Part shown: positions 19,708 through 27,518 of the stretch, piece by piece
How positions within the stretch are numbered: position 1 is the stretch's first letter
How the letters are laid out: every line of letters starts with the position of its first letter
Assembly (NCBI GenBank): GCA_027681045.1
Contig: JAQDCK010000002.1
Location: forward strand, 62,001 to 126,000
Length of the DNA: 64,000 nt
DNA from: Lactobacillaceae bacterium AF64-9pH9TA
Lineage (GTDB): Bacteria; Bacillota; Bacilli; Lactobacillales; Lactobacillaceae
Direction: 5' to 3'
Notes under the pieces: generated by a model
Seen by the model: only the letters and a program-made list of their open reading frames with translations
Told to the model about the DNA's origin: nothing
The model's database searches: none
Translations under genes and position numbers: made by a program

Positions 19708-20640
19708 ATGGCGAGTTATGCCAGTGAGGTAAAAAAAGAACTGACTTCAATCGAGGTCCATCCCGAGCATGCCAAGGCGGAACTGGCGGCTTTTTTGCGG
19801 ATGAACGCGGTTTTGAGCCGGCATGACGGGCAGATGAGCCTGGACATTGTGACGGAAAACCCGGCCATTGCCCGGCGGATTTTTTCCCTGATCAAGATAG
19901 CCTACGGCTTTGAGCCCCAGCTGATCGTGACCCGGAAGATGAAGCTGAAGAAGAACCACCAGTACCTGGTCAGGGTGGCCCAGATGGTTAGCGAGATTAT
20001 GGCGGATTTAGAGATCTATTCCCCGGAAAAAGGCTTCATCACCGGTGTGCCGGATAAGATCAAGCATTCAGAGCAGCGGTCAATGTCCTACCTGCGGGGG
20101 GCCTTTTTGGCCAGCGGCAGCGTCAACAATCCGGAAACCAGCCGCTACCACCTGGAAATTTATTGCACCTATGCCAACCACTGCCAGGATCTGCAGGAGA
20201 TCATGAACAAGTACTTTGACCTCAATGCCAAGGTGACGGCCCGTAGAAGCGGCAGCATCGTCTACTTGAAAGAAGCGGAAAAAATCGGCGACTTCCTCCA
20301 TGTGGTCGGGGCGGTCAATGCCATGCTGGCCTTTGAGGACCTGCGGATCATGCGGGACATGCGCAATTCCGTCAACCGCCTAGTCAACTGCGACACGGCC
20401 AACCTCCGCAAGACGGCCAGCGCGGCCGCCAAGCAGGTGGAAGACATTGAATTGATTGACCAAAAGCAGGGCCTGGAGTCTTTACCGGAAAAGCTGGCCA
20501 GCCTGGCCCGCTTCCGCCTGCAGCACCCGGAGCTCTCCCTCAAGGAACTGGCTGAGCAGGTTCCCGACGGGCCGATTTCCAAGTCCGGGGTTAACCACCG
20601 ATTGAAGAAATTGCATGAGATTGCGGAAAACCTCCGCTAA
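19708..20640 (+). CDS. whiA: WhiA sporulation-type DNA-binding protein
   Basis: 310 residues. The N-terminal half is a LAGLIDADG-homing-endonuclease-like domain (SYLRGAFLASGSVNNPETS), and the C-terminal half a helix-turn-helix (LSLKELAEQVPDGPISKSGV). WhiA is a transcription factor in streptomycetes; in non-sporulating Firmicutes it influences cell division and chromosome segregation. I chose ATG 19708 (MASYASEVKKEL) with TAGGAAG just upstream; a longer in-frame ORF starts inside yvcK but has no ribosome binding site. It ends the rapZ operon at a bidirectional terminator shared with convergent clpP. Confidence 0.93.
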   Translation: MASYASEVKKELTSIEVHPEHAKAELAAFLRMNAVLSRHDGQMSLDIVTENPAIARRIFSLIKIAYGFEPQLIVTRKMKLKKNHQYLVRVAQMVSEIMADLEIYSPEKGFITGVPDKIKHSEQRSMSYLRGAFLASGSVNNPETSRYHLEIYCTYANHCQDLQEIMNKYFDLNAKVTARRSGSIVYLKEAEKIGDFLHVVGAVNAMLAFEDLRIMRDMRNSVNRLVNCDTANLRKTASAAAKQVEDIELIDQKQGLESLPEKLASLARFRLQHPELSLKELAEQVPDGPISKSGVNHRLKKLHEIAENLR

Positions 20641-20654
20641 TAATAAGACAACAA

Positions 20655-20692
20655 AAAATCCAGACGGCTATTTCAGTCGTCTGGATTTTCTT
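20655..20692. terminator. Bidirectional terminator between whiA and clpP
   Basis: Ten-bp stem AATCCAGACG / CGTCTGGATT flanked by A-rich and T-rich sequence on both sides, fitting termination of two convergent genes. Confidence 0.85.
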
Positions 20693-20707
20693 TTCCCGAT
20701 AAGCGGA

Positions 20708-21292
20708 TTACTTGTTTTGGTTGACCATGATGTCATCAATCAAGCCGTAGTCCTTGGCTTCCTGGGCGTTCATGTAGTGGTCGCGTTCAGTGTCGCGCTT
20801 GATGGTTTCGATGTCCTGGCCGGAGTCCTTGGCCAAGATTTCATTGATCATCTTTCTGGTCTTCAGGATTTCTTCAGCGGCAATTTGGATTTCCGTGGCT
20901 TGTCCTTGCGCCCCGCCCAAAGGCTGGTGGATGAGGACAGTAGCGTGCGGCAGGGCAAAACGCTTGCCCTTTTCGCCTTCAGCCAAAATGATTGAGGCCA
21001 TGGAAGCTGCCATACCGGTGGCAATGGTGGAAACTGGTGACTTGATGAAGTTCATGGTGTCCACGATAGCCATGCCGGAAGTGATCACGCCGCCTGGTGA
21101 GTTGATGTACATGTAAATGTCTTTAGTATTGTCTTGCGCGTCAAGGAAAAGCAGCTGGGCAATGATGGAGTTGGCCATTTGGTCGTTAACTTCACCGCTC
21201 AGCATGATGATCCGGTCCTTCAGCAAGCGGGAGTAAATGTCATAAGCGCGTTCGCCTCGGGCCGTTTGTTCAATAACTGTAGGTACTAACAT
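20708..21292 (-). CDS. clpP: ATP-dependent Clp protease proteolytic subunit
   Basis: 194 residues. Serine protease that forms the double-ring degradation chamber for Clp ATPases, clearing misfolded proteins. The active-site serine lies in GMAASMAS (about residue 97), the histidine in [12 protein letters not shown], and the aspartate follows near residue 170. Start [13 protein letters not shown] has GGAGGAAAATT directly upstream on the minus strand; the longer ORF would start inside the operator. The promoter (21341-21369) is followed by a near-perfect CIRCE, so HrcA heat-shock control is predicted. It is transcribed convergently with whiA. Confidence 0.97.
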   Translation of the reverse strand: MLVPTVIEQTARGERAYDIYSRLLKDRIIMLSGEVNDQMANSIIAQLLFLDAQDNTKDIYMYINSPGGVITSGMAIVDTMNFIKSPVSTIATGMAASMASIILAEGEKGKRFALPHATVLIHQPLGGAQGQATEIQIAAEEILKTRKMINEILAKDSGQDIETIKRDTERDHYMNAQEAKDYGLIDDIMVNQNK

Positions 21293-21314
21293 AATTTTCC
21301 TCCTAGTGATTGGA

Positions 21315-21341
21315 TTAGCACTCATTTGGATACAGTGCTAA
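21315..21341. promoter_or_regulatory. CIRCE operator (HrcA site) of clpP
   Basis: TTAGCACTC - 9 nt - CAGTGCTAA, matching 17 of 18 arm positions of the CIRCE consensus TTAGCACTC-N9-GAGTGCTAA. It sits just downstream of the clpP -10 and in the 5' leader, as for groESL and dnaK operators. CtsR heptads in tandem are not seen; only one partial TGTCAAA lies nearby. Confidence 0.9.
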
Positions 21342-21369
21342 TTAAAACACTCCTGGCCGGGTCTGTCAA
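21341..21369 (-). promoter_or_regulatory. clpP promoter
   Basis: On the minus strand TTGACA (21369-21364) and TTTAAT (21346-21341) are spaced exactly 17 bp, immediately upstream of the CIRCE. Confidence 0.8.
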
Positions 21370-21402
21370 ACTTGGCGCACTCTTTTCCGAAAAATAAACT
21401 GG

Positions 21403-21411
21403 TGCTATAAT
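21403..21411 (+). promoter_or_regulatory. Extended -10 promoter of the secreted-protein gene
   Basis: TGCTATAAT, a perfect -10 with the TGn extension; the -35 region is poor (TTTTCC). It is divergent from clpP and 65 nt before the start codon. Confidence 0.5.
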
Positions 21412-21476
21412 GTCCTTGTGTAAAAAGGCTTTTTTAGCCGGAAAGAATCTAATTTATGTAGAAAGTGGAAAAAGAA

Positions 21477-22973
21477 ATGGATAAGAAACTGCTCTGCTCT
21501 CTGTTGTTGGCGGCCGCCTTTATTGGCCAGGCCCAAACGGCCCAGGCGGCCACGGTCAGCAAGATGCCGGGGACCAGAAACATGGGGATCTATGCCAAAG
21601 TAACTAAGAAGGGCGCCAGCAAGAAAGTGACGACCACTAAGTACTTTAAGTACAGTAAGATCCAGTCAACGGCCAGCGAGAAGACCAAGAAGGGGACTTA
21701 TGCCTATATCTATGCCAACGGCCGCCCTTTAGGCTGGGTTAGTGAAAAGTGGTTCGTCAGAAACAAGATTTCCGCGGCCAAGCAAATCTACCTGGTCAAA
21801 GATGACAATCGTTTTAACTATAAGGACGCCATCAGCTATGTGACCGACGCTCACGGGACCATGGTAGACCCGGCAAATGGCTCGGTTAAGGCCAGTCTGT
21901 CCGGGGACAAGCTGACTTTTACTTATGGCAAGGCCAAGACGACCGTTAAATTGGTGAAGATGGCTAACCCGAACCGGGGACTTAAGCAGGCTGTTACCGC
22001 GAAGAAAGGTACTAAGGAAGTGGCCAGCACGAGAAAGCACTCCGGCAGCTCCAAGAACTGGAACGCCGCCCATCGCTATGGCACAGAGACCAGCAGCAAC
22101 CGCTGGACCAGCGGCGGCTTAACTCTAGCTACCCAGCTTTGGGAGCCGCGCAACTTGAGCCTGGAGACCAATGACTGGCAGCAGGTCGGCCCGGTTATGG
22201 AAGGCTTGGCCGTAAGTGGCGGCTGGGCTTATAGCAGCTGGTACCGGTCAGCTGCCGCCAGCAACCAGCTTAAGGGCAACATCGTGGCCTTCAACATGAA
22301 GAAGCTGAACAAGTACCAGGCCCAGTACCTGTCACCGCGCAGCTACCTTTACAAGAAGCTGAGTTTTAGCAAGTTCAAGACCTACTCCCAAAATGTCAAG
22401 GTGAGCCCGTACCTGCGGTTAGGCCATGGCCAGTCACTGGGGGCAAGCGCAAAGTACATCTATGTCCTGGCCAACGAAAACAAGCTGCCGGGCAGGGCAA
22501 GCAACGGCTTTTACTCTGAAGAAATTCTCCAGCTGAAGAAGAGCGACTTGACCCTTAACAAGGTCTGGACCATCCGGGTTGACGTCGGCACTTCCGGCCG
22601 CTACTTCCACAACGCTGCCTTTGTCGGCGACAATACCATGTACGGGGTCTTCCACAACGCTGCCTTTGGCCGTTATGAATTTTGGCGCCTTAACCTGGTC
22701 AACAACCGCTGGCAAGTCAGCCAGGTTAAGGCCACCCAGAGCCACTTTGTCAAGCAGCAGGCCGGCAATTCTCCAGTTCAAGGCTTCAGCGTAAGCGGAG
22801 GCAACATGTACCTGGCCTTCAACAACCTGATCTTTAAGCTGAAGACTGACGGGACTTACCAGAAGACCTGGAAGCATGTCTCCAACCGGGAAATCGAGGG
22901 CCTGGCCAGTGATGGCGGTCAGCTTTACGCCCAACTGGCCCAAAGAGGGGAAATTCTTTCCGGCCGCTGGTAA
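21477..22973 (+). CDS. Large secreted protein of unknown function
   Basis: 498 residues; I do not recognise the family as a whole. A signal peptide is clear (MDKKLLCSLLLAAAFIG, cleavage predicted after AQTAQA near residue 24). Residues ~30-95 resemble an SH3b/GW cell-wall-binding module (MGIYAKVTKKG, TYAYIYANGRPLGWVSEKWF). The C-terminal ~280 residues contain recurring beta-rich segments with GLAVSGG, QGFSVSGGNMYLAF and EGLASDGGQLYA, which hint at a beta-propeller; FHNAAF occurs twice 15 residues apart. The protein is Lys-rich and lacks LPxTG. Start ATG 21477 is preferred over the in-frame GTG 21465 because of AGTGGA upstream. Likely a wall-associated protein; substrate unknown. Confidence 0.75.
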   Translation: MDKKLLCSLLLAAAFIGQAQTAQAATVSKMPGTRNMGIYAKVTKKGASKKVTTTKYFKYSKIQSTASEKTKKGTYAYIYANGRPLGWVSEKWFVRNKISAAKQIYLVKDDNRFNYKDAISYVTDAHGTMVDPANGSVKASLSGDKLTFTYGKAKTTVKLVKMANPNRGLKQAVTAKKGTKEVASTRKHSGSSKNWNAAHRYGTETSSNRWTSGGLTLATQLWEPRNLSLETNDWQQVGPVMEGLAVSGGWAYSSWYRSAAASNQLKGNIVAFNMKKLNKYQAQYLSPRSYLYKKLSFSKFKTYSQNVKVSPYLRLGHGQSLGASAKYIYVLANENKLPGRASNGFYSEEILQLKKSDLTLNKVWTIRVDVGTSGRYFHNAAFVGDNTMYGVFHNAAFGRYEFWRLNLVNNRWQVSQVKATQSHFVKQQAGNSPVQGFSVSGGNMYLAFNNLIFKLKTDGTYQKTWKHVSNREIEGLASDGGQLYAQLAQRGEILSGRW

Positions 22974-22990
22974 AAAGCTGAAAAATAGCC

Positions 22991-23019
22991 TTGACAAGGG
23001 AAAGGCTTTCCAGTAAGAT
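22991..23019 (+). promoter_or_regulatory. Promoter of the trpX leader
   Basis: Consensus TTGACA (22991-22996) and TAAGAT (23014-23019) with 17-bp spacing. Transcription would start near 23026, about 35 nt before the leader-peptide ATG and 300 nt before trpX. Confidence 0.7.
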
Positions 23020-23060
23020 TAGTTAAAAATAAATTAAATGTTAACCGAGAGGTAAAAAAG

Positions 23061-23105
23061 ATGAACTTTCAAGCAATGGTAAAAGAAAGCTGGCAATTCA
23101 AGTAG
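23061..23105 (+). CDS. Putative 14-residue leader peptide with a Trp codon
   Basis: ATG to TAG encodes MNFQAMVKESWQFK. A ribosome binding site GAGAGG (23047-23052) lies 8 nt before the ATG, and a consensus promoter precedes it. The Trp codon (23091-23093) sits at the edge of a segment (23093-23102) that is perfectly complementary to 23140-23149, so a ribosome paused there would change RNA folding. Placed before two terminators and a tryptophan-type importer, it looks like an attenuation leader. Only one Trp codon is present, weaker than classical trp leaders. It could instead be an independent small peptide. Confidence 0.5.
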   Translation: MNFQAMVKESWQFK

Positions 23106-23163
23106 AGATTGTTTCGCGGGGCGATTCAATCTGTTTTGGCTTGAATTGCTGTCTGAATTGCTG
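23092..23163 (+). promoter_or_regulatory. Structured mRNA leader with alternative pairings
   Basis: GCAATTCAAG (23093-23102) pairs perfectly with CTTGAATTGC (23140-23149). TGAATTGCTG occurs twice (23142-23151 and 23154-23163), so the upstream strand has two alternative partners. An inner hairpin AGATTG / CAATCT (23106-23111 with 23127-23132), extended by CGC-GGG-GCG, fills the loop. No T-box sequence is present. How it couples to the terminators downstream is not obvious. Confidence 0.5.
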
Positions 23164-23177
23164 AAAGTTGATCAGGG

Positions 23178-23216
23178 TCCGGATAGTAAATAAATCTATC
23201 CGGATTTTTCTTTTTG
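23178..23216 (+). terminator. First intrinsic terminator in the trpX leader
   Basis: Nine-bp perfect stem TCCGGATAG / CTATCCGGA (23178-23186 with 23196-23204), loop of 9 nt, then TTTTTCTTTTT. Confidence 0.85.
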
Positions 23217-23222
23217 AGACAG

Positions 23223-23258
23223 AAAAGGAGGATCCAGGCGGATCCTCCTTTTTATTTT
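23223..23258 (+). terminator. Second intrinsic terminator in the trpX leader
   Basis: Twelve-bp perfect stem AAAAGGAGGATC / GATCCTCCTTTT with loop CAGGCG, followed by TATTTT. It lies only 6 nt after the first terminator's T tract, so transcripts from 22991 face two stops before trpX. The remaining 75 bases up to the trpX start are AT-rich with an inverted repeat CTGTA-TT-TACAG (23285-23296) and no clear promoter. Confidence 0.85.
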
Positions 23259-23332
23259 GCTTTCGGTTCGTTTGTTATTTTTTTCTGTATTTACAGTACT
23301 TTAGTTTTTGCTTTAATTTGCGAGGTAACAGA

Positions 23333-24313
23333 ATGAAAAAGGTGCTCGCGGCCTTTGCCGCAATCTATCTCTTTTTGGCAGCCGCCCTGTTTATCAATAT
23401 CAAGCCGGCGGCCCAAAAGAGCAAGGAAGTCAGAGTAGGGGTCTTGACCCTGATGCGCCACCCGGCCCTGGATGAAATCTACCGGGGCTACAAGGTCGGC
23501 CTGGCCAAGTCGGGCTACAAGGTCAAGATCGACTACCAAAATGCCAACAATGACCAGAGCAATCTGAAGACCATGGCGGAAAAGCTGGTCAACAGCCAGG
23601 ACCAGGTTCTCTTCGGGATCACCACCCCGTCTTCCCAGGCCCTGGCCAACGCGACCAAAAAGAAGCCGATTGTCTTAGGGGCCGTGACTGACCCCAAGGG
23701 GGCGGGCCTGGTGAAAAACAACAAGCGTCCCGGCGGCAATATCACCGGGGTCAGCGACCGGGCGCCAATCAAGCAGCAGCTCAAGTTGATCCAGCGTTTT
23801 TTGCCCAAGCTGCAGACCCTGGGGATCATCTACACCTCAAGCGACAGCTCAGCCGTATCTGGCTACAAGCAGATCGTCAGCTACTGCAAGCAGATGGGAA
23901 TCAACTACAAGGCCTACTCCATTTCCAACAGCAATGACTTGAACCAGGTATCTCAGCAAATGCTGACCCAGGTCGACGCGGTGATCGTGCCAACTGATAA
24001 CACGATTGCCGGGGCCATGCAGACCCTGGTCAAAAACGCCAACGCGGCTAAAAAGCCGGTCTTCCCGGCCGCTGGGACCATGGTTAAAGACGGGGGCCTG
24101 GCCACCTACAGCGTGGACCAGTACCAGCTGGGCCTGATCGGTGCCAAGATGACTGTCCAGATCTTGCAGGACAAAAAGCCAGGCAACATGGCCATCCGCT
24201 ATGTTGAACACGGCACCCCGTATCTTAACCTCAAGGAGGCTAAGAAGCTGGGCATCAAGCTTCCGGCCGGATTCTTGAAAGAAGCCAAGTCTAAGGGAAC
24301 CATCTACAAGTAG
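23333..24313 (+). CDS. trpX: ABC transporter substrate-binding protein, TrpX type
   Basis: 326 residues of the periplasmic-binding family COG2984, closest in feel to streptococcal TrpX (tryptophan uptake). The N-terminal hydrophobic segment (MKKVLAAFAAIYLFLAAALF) has no lipobox cysteine, so it is probably a membrane-anchored rather than lipidated receptor. Family hallmarks are GVLTLMRHPALDEIYRGYK, ITTPSSQALAN, GAVTDPKGAGLV and GGNITGVSD. I chose ATG 23333 (GAGG 8 nt upstream); an upstream in-frame start would pass through the second terminator. It is first of a three-gene importer (permease 18 bp downstream). The tryptophan specificity is by family and by the Trp-containing leader. Confidence 0.8.
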   Translation: MKKVLAAFAAIYLFLAAALFINIKPAAQKSKEVRVGVLTLMRHPALDEIYRGYKVGLAKSGYKVKIDYQNANNDQSNLKTMAEKLVNSQDQVLFGITTPSSQALANATKKKPIVLGAVTDPKGAGLVKNNKRPGGNITGVSDRAPIKQQLKLIQRFLPKLQTLGIIYTSSDSSAVSGYKQIVSYCKQMGINYKAYSISNSNDLNQVSQQMLTQVDAVIVPTDNTIAGAMQTLVKNANAAKKPVFPAAGTMVKDGGLATYSVDQYQLGLIGAKMTVQILQDKKPGNMAIRYVEHGTPYLNLKEAKKLGIKLPAGFLKEAKSKGTIYK

Positions 24314-24331
24314 CTTACAAGGAGGATTTTT

Positions 24332-25228
24332 ATGAATTTGATCGTATCGGCAATTGGCCAGGGCTTCTTATGGGGACTCCTGGGCCTGGGCCTCTTTCTC
24401 AGCTTCAGAATCATGAACACGACGGATATGACCGTGGAAGGGACCTTCCCTTTAGGCGCGGCCGTTTCCGTCAGCTTGATCGTGCAAGGGACCAACCCCT
24501 TTTTAGCCACTTTGGCCGCCTTTGGGGCGGGGGCTTTAGCTGGCCTGGTCACGGCCCTTTTGATCACCAAGGGCAAGATTCCCAGCCTTTTAGCCGGGAT
24601 TTTGACCATGACCGGGATCTACTCCATCGACTTGATGGTTATGGGCAAGTCTAATGTCTCCCTTTTAGGCAAAAAGACCATCTACTCCCTGGCCTTTTTG
24701 CAAAAACTGCCCCAGTACTTTGACAGCGTCGTTGCCGGCACCATCTTGATGGTTCTGGTCACCTGTGTCTTGATCTGGTTTTTGTCAACCGACTTTGGCC
24801 AGGCCTTTATTGCCACGGGTGACAACCCGCAGATGGCCAAGTCCCAGGGGATCAGCCCCCAGCAGATGACGGTGGCCGGCCTCATGATTTCCAACGGCCT
24901 GGTTGGCCTCTGCGGGGCGGTGGTCGCCCAAAGCAACGGCTACGCAGATGTGAACATGGGGATGGGGACGATCGTTATTGCCCTGGCCTCCATCATCATT
25001 AGTGAGGTCGTCTTCAGAAACCTTGGCCTGGCCAGCCGGTTATTCGCGGTCAGCCTGGGCAGCATTATCTACCGCCTGCTCTTATTGGCAGTTCTCCAGG
25101 TGGGCCTGTCTTCAAACAACTTGAATTTGATTTCTTCACTGGTTCTGGCTGCCTGCATGATGCTGCCGCAAGTTGAAGAAAAACTCCGCCTCAAGCAGAC
25201 ATTTATGAAAGGATTTAAGCATGACTAG
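24332..25228 (+). CDS. ABC transporter permease (TrpY type)
   Basis: 298 residues with eight to nine hydrophobic helices; it belongs to the branched-chain-type permease superfamily (COG4120), which partners COG2984 receptors. The motifs FSFRIMN-like LSFRIMNTTDMTVEGTFPLGA near the N-terminus and IIISEVVFRNLG near the end are typical. A strong ribosome binding site AAGGAGG precedes ATG 24332. It overlaps the ATPase gene by 8 bp. It forms the membrane channel of the importer begun by trpX. Confidence 0.85.
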   Translation: MNLIVSAIGQGFLWGLLGLGLFLSFRIMNTTDMTVEGTFPLGAAVSVSLIVQGTNPFLATLAAFGAGALAGLVTALLITKGKIPSLLAGILTMTGIYSIDLMVMGKSNVSLLGKKTIYSLAFLQKLPQYFDSVVAGTILMVLVTCVLIWFLSTDFGQAFIATGDNPQMAKSQGISPQQMTVAGLMISNGLVGLCGAVVAQSNGYADVNMGMGTIVIALASIIISEVVFRNLGLASRLFAVSLGSIIYRLLLLAVLQVGLSSNNLNLISSLVLAACMMLPQVEEKLRLKQTFMKGFKHD

Positions 25229-25985
25229 TCAAAATTTACTGGAACTGACCGATTTGGAAGTGGTCGTAGGCCGCGGCACTAGCGAGGAAAACAAGATCCT
25301 GGGCAAGCTCAGCTTAAAGATCAAGCCAGGGGACTTCATCTGCCTCCTGGGCGGCAACGGGGCTGGCAAGAGCACCCTGCTCAATGTTTTGGCCGGGGCC
25401 ATCCAGCCGACCAGCGGGAAAATCCTCCACGCCGGCAAAGACATCAGCAAGGAAAGCGAGGTCAAGCGCAGCAGCTACATCGCCCGGGTCTTCCAGGATC
25501 CTAAGCTGGGGACGGCGCCCCGGATGACGGTGGCTGAGAATTTACTTTTGGCCGCAAAAAGAGGTCAGAAGCGGGGGCTGAAGCTGCGCCGGCTGAAGGA
25601 AAACATTCCGGCCTTCAAAGAAGCCCTAGAGAAGGTCAACCCCGACCTAGCCGGCAAGCTGGACCTGTCGGTCGACCAGCTCTCAGGCGGCCAGCGGCAG
25701 GCCCTGAGCTTCGTCATGGCTACCTATAATAAGCCGGAGCTTCTGCTTTTAGACGAGCATACCGCGGCGCTTGACCCCAGATCCAGCCGCAAGCTGATGG
25801 AGGCAACCGATGAACAGATCCGGGCCAAGAAGATCACCGCGGTGATGATCACCCACCATATGGAAGACGCCTTGAAGTATGGCAACCGCCTTTTGGTTTT
25901 AGACCATGGCCAAATCAGCCACGATTATCAAGGCCAGGCCAAGCAGGACTTGACCCTGCAGGACTTAGCCGCTCTCTTTGACTGA
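25221..25985 (+). CDS. ABC transporter ATP-binding protein (TrpZ type)
   Basis: 254 residues. Walker A is GGNGAGKST, Q-loop VFQDPKLG, signature LSGGQRQALS, Walker B LLLLDEHTAALDP and H-loop ITHH. DEHTAALDP, with H after the catalytic Glu, is typical of the COG1101 subfamily that energises these importers. It starts within the permease gene (8-bp overlap), so receptor, permease and ATPase form one operon. The operon ends 50 bp before a bidirectional terminator shared with the convergent tRNA gene. Confidence 0.9.
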   Translation: MTSQNLLELTDLEVVVGRGTSEENKILGKLSLKIKPGDFICLLGGNGAGKSTLLNVLAGAIQPTSGKILHAGKDISKESEVKRSSYIARVFQDPKLGTAPRMTVAENLLLAAKRGQKRGLKLRRLKENIPAFKEALEKVNPDLAGKLDLSVDQLSGGQRQALSFVMATYNKPELLLLDEHTAALDPRSSRKLMEATDEQIRAKKITAVMITHHMEDALKYGNRLLVLDHGQISHDYQGQAKQDLTLQDLAALFD

Positions 25986-26035
25986 TACGGGGAAGGTAAA
26001 ACAGACAGAAAAACAAAACGAAAAAAGACAAAAAG

Positions 26036-26065
26036 AAAACCGCTGCTGAAAAGCAGCGGTTTTCA
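26036..26065. terminator. Bidirectional terminator between ABC operon and tRNA-Arg
   Basis: Stem AAACCGCTGCT / AGCAGCGGTTT with a GAAA-type loop, A-rich before and T-rich after, serving both convergent units. Confidence 0.85.
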
Positions 26066-26070
26066 TATGA

Positions 26071-26142
26071 TGGACCCCCTGGGAGTCGAACCCAGATTTC
26101 AAGAACCGGAATCTTGCGTGCGATCCATTACACTAAGGGTCC
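26071..26142 (-). tRNA. tRNA-Arg (anticodon CCG)
   Basis: The minus strand folds as a full cloverleaf: acceptor GGACCCT with GGGGTCC, D stem GTGT/GCAC, anticodon stem CAAGA/TCTTG with loop TTCCGGT (anticodon CCG, reads CGG), T arm CTGGG-TTCGACT-CCCAG, discriminator A. The 3' CCA is not encoded. CGG codons are frequent in the surrounding G+C-rich genes, which fits a dedicated tRNA. Ends at the hairpin 26036-26065. Confidence 0.92.
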
Positions 26143-26286
26143 CAATCACAGTTATTAATTATAGCAGAGATTCAGAGAATGGGAAGGGGTTAAAGCAAAA
26201 AATTGTAAAAACTTCTAAAGTATCTGCTAAAAAGGTCAAGAAAGTTATAAAACAGGCTTTTTGCCCAGGCTGGGTCAGAAAAAAAC

Positions 26287-26314
26287 TTGCATACGGAGCG
26301 AATTCTGTTATACT
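26287..26314 (+). promoter_or_regulatory. cggR-gap operon promoter
   Basis: TTGCAT (26287-26292) and TATACT (26309-26314) with 16-bp spacing, and a TGn extended -10 (TGTTATACT). This leaves a ~115-nt untranslated leader before cggR. Confidence 0.65.
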
Positions 26315-26378
26315 AAAAGTGTCGAGAGAGAAATGGAGATTGAAGCGAAGTCTTGTTTCTCTTATATTTTTAAGCAAT

Positions 26379-26421
26379 GTGGGACAGGAAACGACAACAG
26401 TGTGGTCAAGAAGCGTCCCAC
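26379..26421. promoter_or_regulatory. Candidate CggR operator / leader inverted repeat
   Basis: GTGGGAC (26379-26385) and GTCCCAC (26415-26421) are perfect inverted repeats 29 nt apart. The first arm followed by AGGAAA-CGAC resembles one half of the B. subtilis CggR operator (CGGGAC-N6-TGTC). The site lies between the promoter and the cggR start, where autoregulation by road-block would act. Confidence 0.45.
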
Positions 26422-26437
26422 TAGAAGGATGGTTACT

Positions 26438-27481
26438 TTGAACACGGATTTATCCCTGCTCGAACTGCTTGTTCCCGATGCTTTAAAGATCTTTCGACAA
26501 AGATATCTCATCCTTGAACAGATCAGCCTGCATGCTCCGATCGGCCGCCGGACGGTGGCCAAGCAGCTGGGGTTGAGCGAGCGGAACATCCGGACCGAAA
26601 CTGATTACCTGCGTGACCAGGGTCTGATCGAAATCAAGAATTTCGGGATGTTTTTGACTGAAAAAGGAGAGAGTGTTGTAAAAGATGCAGCACCAATTGT
26701 TGATCGACTTTTTAATGCCAGCCAAGCAGAAGTATGGTTGGCCCAGGCTTTAGGAATAGATCGGACAATTATCGTAGCTGGCGACGCGGACCTGCAGAGC
26801 CGGGTTTATGACCTGGCTGGCGAAGAGCTGAATTCAGCCTTGAATCTGCTCTTGCCCTTGGCAGACTGCATTGTCACCGTTATGGGCGGCAAGACGATCG
26901 CTAAAGTGGCCAAGAGGCTGAACCGCAGCTTGAGTGAGAACCGGAGCTTGATCTTCGTCCCTGGCAGAGGGGCATTGGGCGGCCGGGTCAACACGGAAAG
27001 CAACGCGGTCGTTCAAGAAATGGCTCGGGCGACCGGCGGCAGCTATGAATCCCTCTTTTTACCGGAACATGTTTCCAAGGACGCTTACCGGTCTTTGGTC
27101 CGGGATCCGGAAATCAGCGGGGTGTTGCAGGATATCTCCCAAAGCGATGTCGTGATTCACGGCATTGGCCTGGCTAGTGAAATGGCCAGGAGGCGGGGCT
27201 ACGATTCAGTTGCCCTAGCACGTCTGCGGGAGAATAAGGCCGTCACCGAATGTTTTGGATGTTTCTTCGATGAAGAAGGCCACGTTGTCGAACGCATCAG
27301 ACAGGTTGGATTGCAGTTCGAGAACCTAACGAATGTCCCGCATATTTTGGCAATTGCCCTTGGCACGAGAAAGGCCAAGGCCATCAAGGCCTATATGCGC
27401 AACGCTCCTCATCAAACCTGGCTGATTACTGATGAGGCAGCCGCAAATCAGATTTTAAACGGGTCATCCCGCTTAAAATAA
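26438..27481 (+). CDS. cggR: CggR, central glycolytic genes regulator
   Basis: 347 residues, SorC/DeoR-type repressor that senses fructose-1,6-bisphosphate. The N-terminal helix-turn-helix reads [20 protein letters not shown], and the C-terminal effector domain has [14 protein letters not shown] and [18 protein letters not shown]. The start is probably TTG 26438 ([16 protein letters not shown]), because AGAAGGA ends 8 nt upstream; ATG 26429 would overlap that site. An in-frame ORF extends upstream to 26261 but precedes the promoter. The gene heads the gap-pgk-tpiA cluster, 37 bp before gap. Confidence 0.93.
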   Translation: MNTDLSLLELLVPDALKIFRQRYLILEQISLHAPIGRRTVAKQLGLSERNIRTETDYLRDQGLIEIKNFGMFLTEKGESVVKDAAPIVDRLFNASQAEVWLAQALGIDRTIIVAGDADLQSRVYDLAGEELNSALNLLLPLADCIVTVMGGKTIAKVAKRLNRSLSENRSLIFVPGRGALGGRVNTESNAVVQEMARATGGSYESLFLPEHVSKDAYRSLVRDPEISGVLQDISQSDVVIHGIGLASEMARRRGYDSVALARLRENKAVTECFGCFFDEEGHVVERIRQVGLQFENLTNVPHILAIALGTRKAKAIKAYMRNAPHQTWLITDEAAANQILNGSSRLK

Positions 27482-27518
27482 AATGTTGTTTATAGTTCTT
27501 AAGGAGGACTTTTCGAAT

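Noticed and set aside
20615-21116. Plus-strand ORFs opposite clpP
   Set aside because: Shadows of clpP; no Shine-Dalgarno or protein family.
22434-22997. Minus-strand ORF of 187 codons opposite the secreted protein
   Set aside because: No plausible start signals, and the opposite frame has a signal peptide and promoter.
23020-23333. T-box or other known riboswitch before trpX
   Set aside because: No T-box antiterminator (GGTGG..CCGCG style) or specifier-loop pattern is visible; a leader-peptide model fits better.
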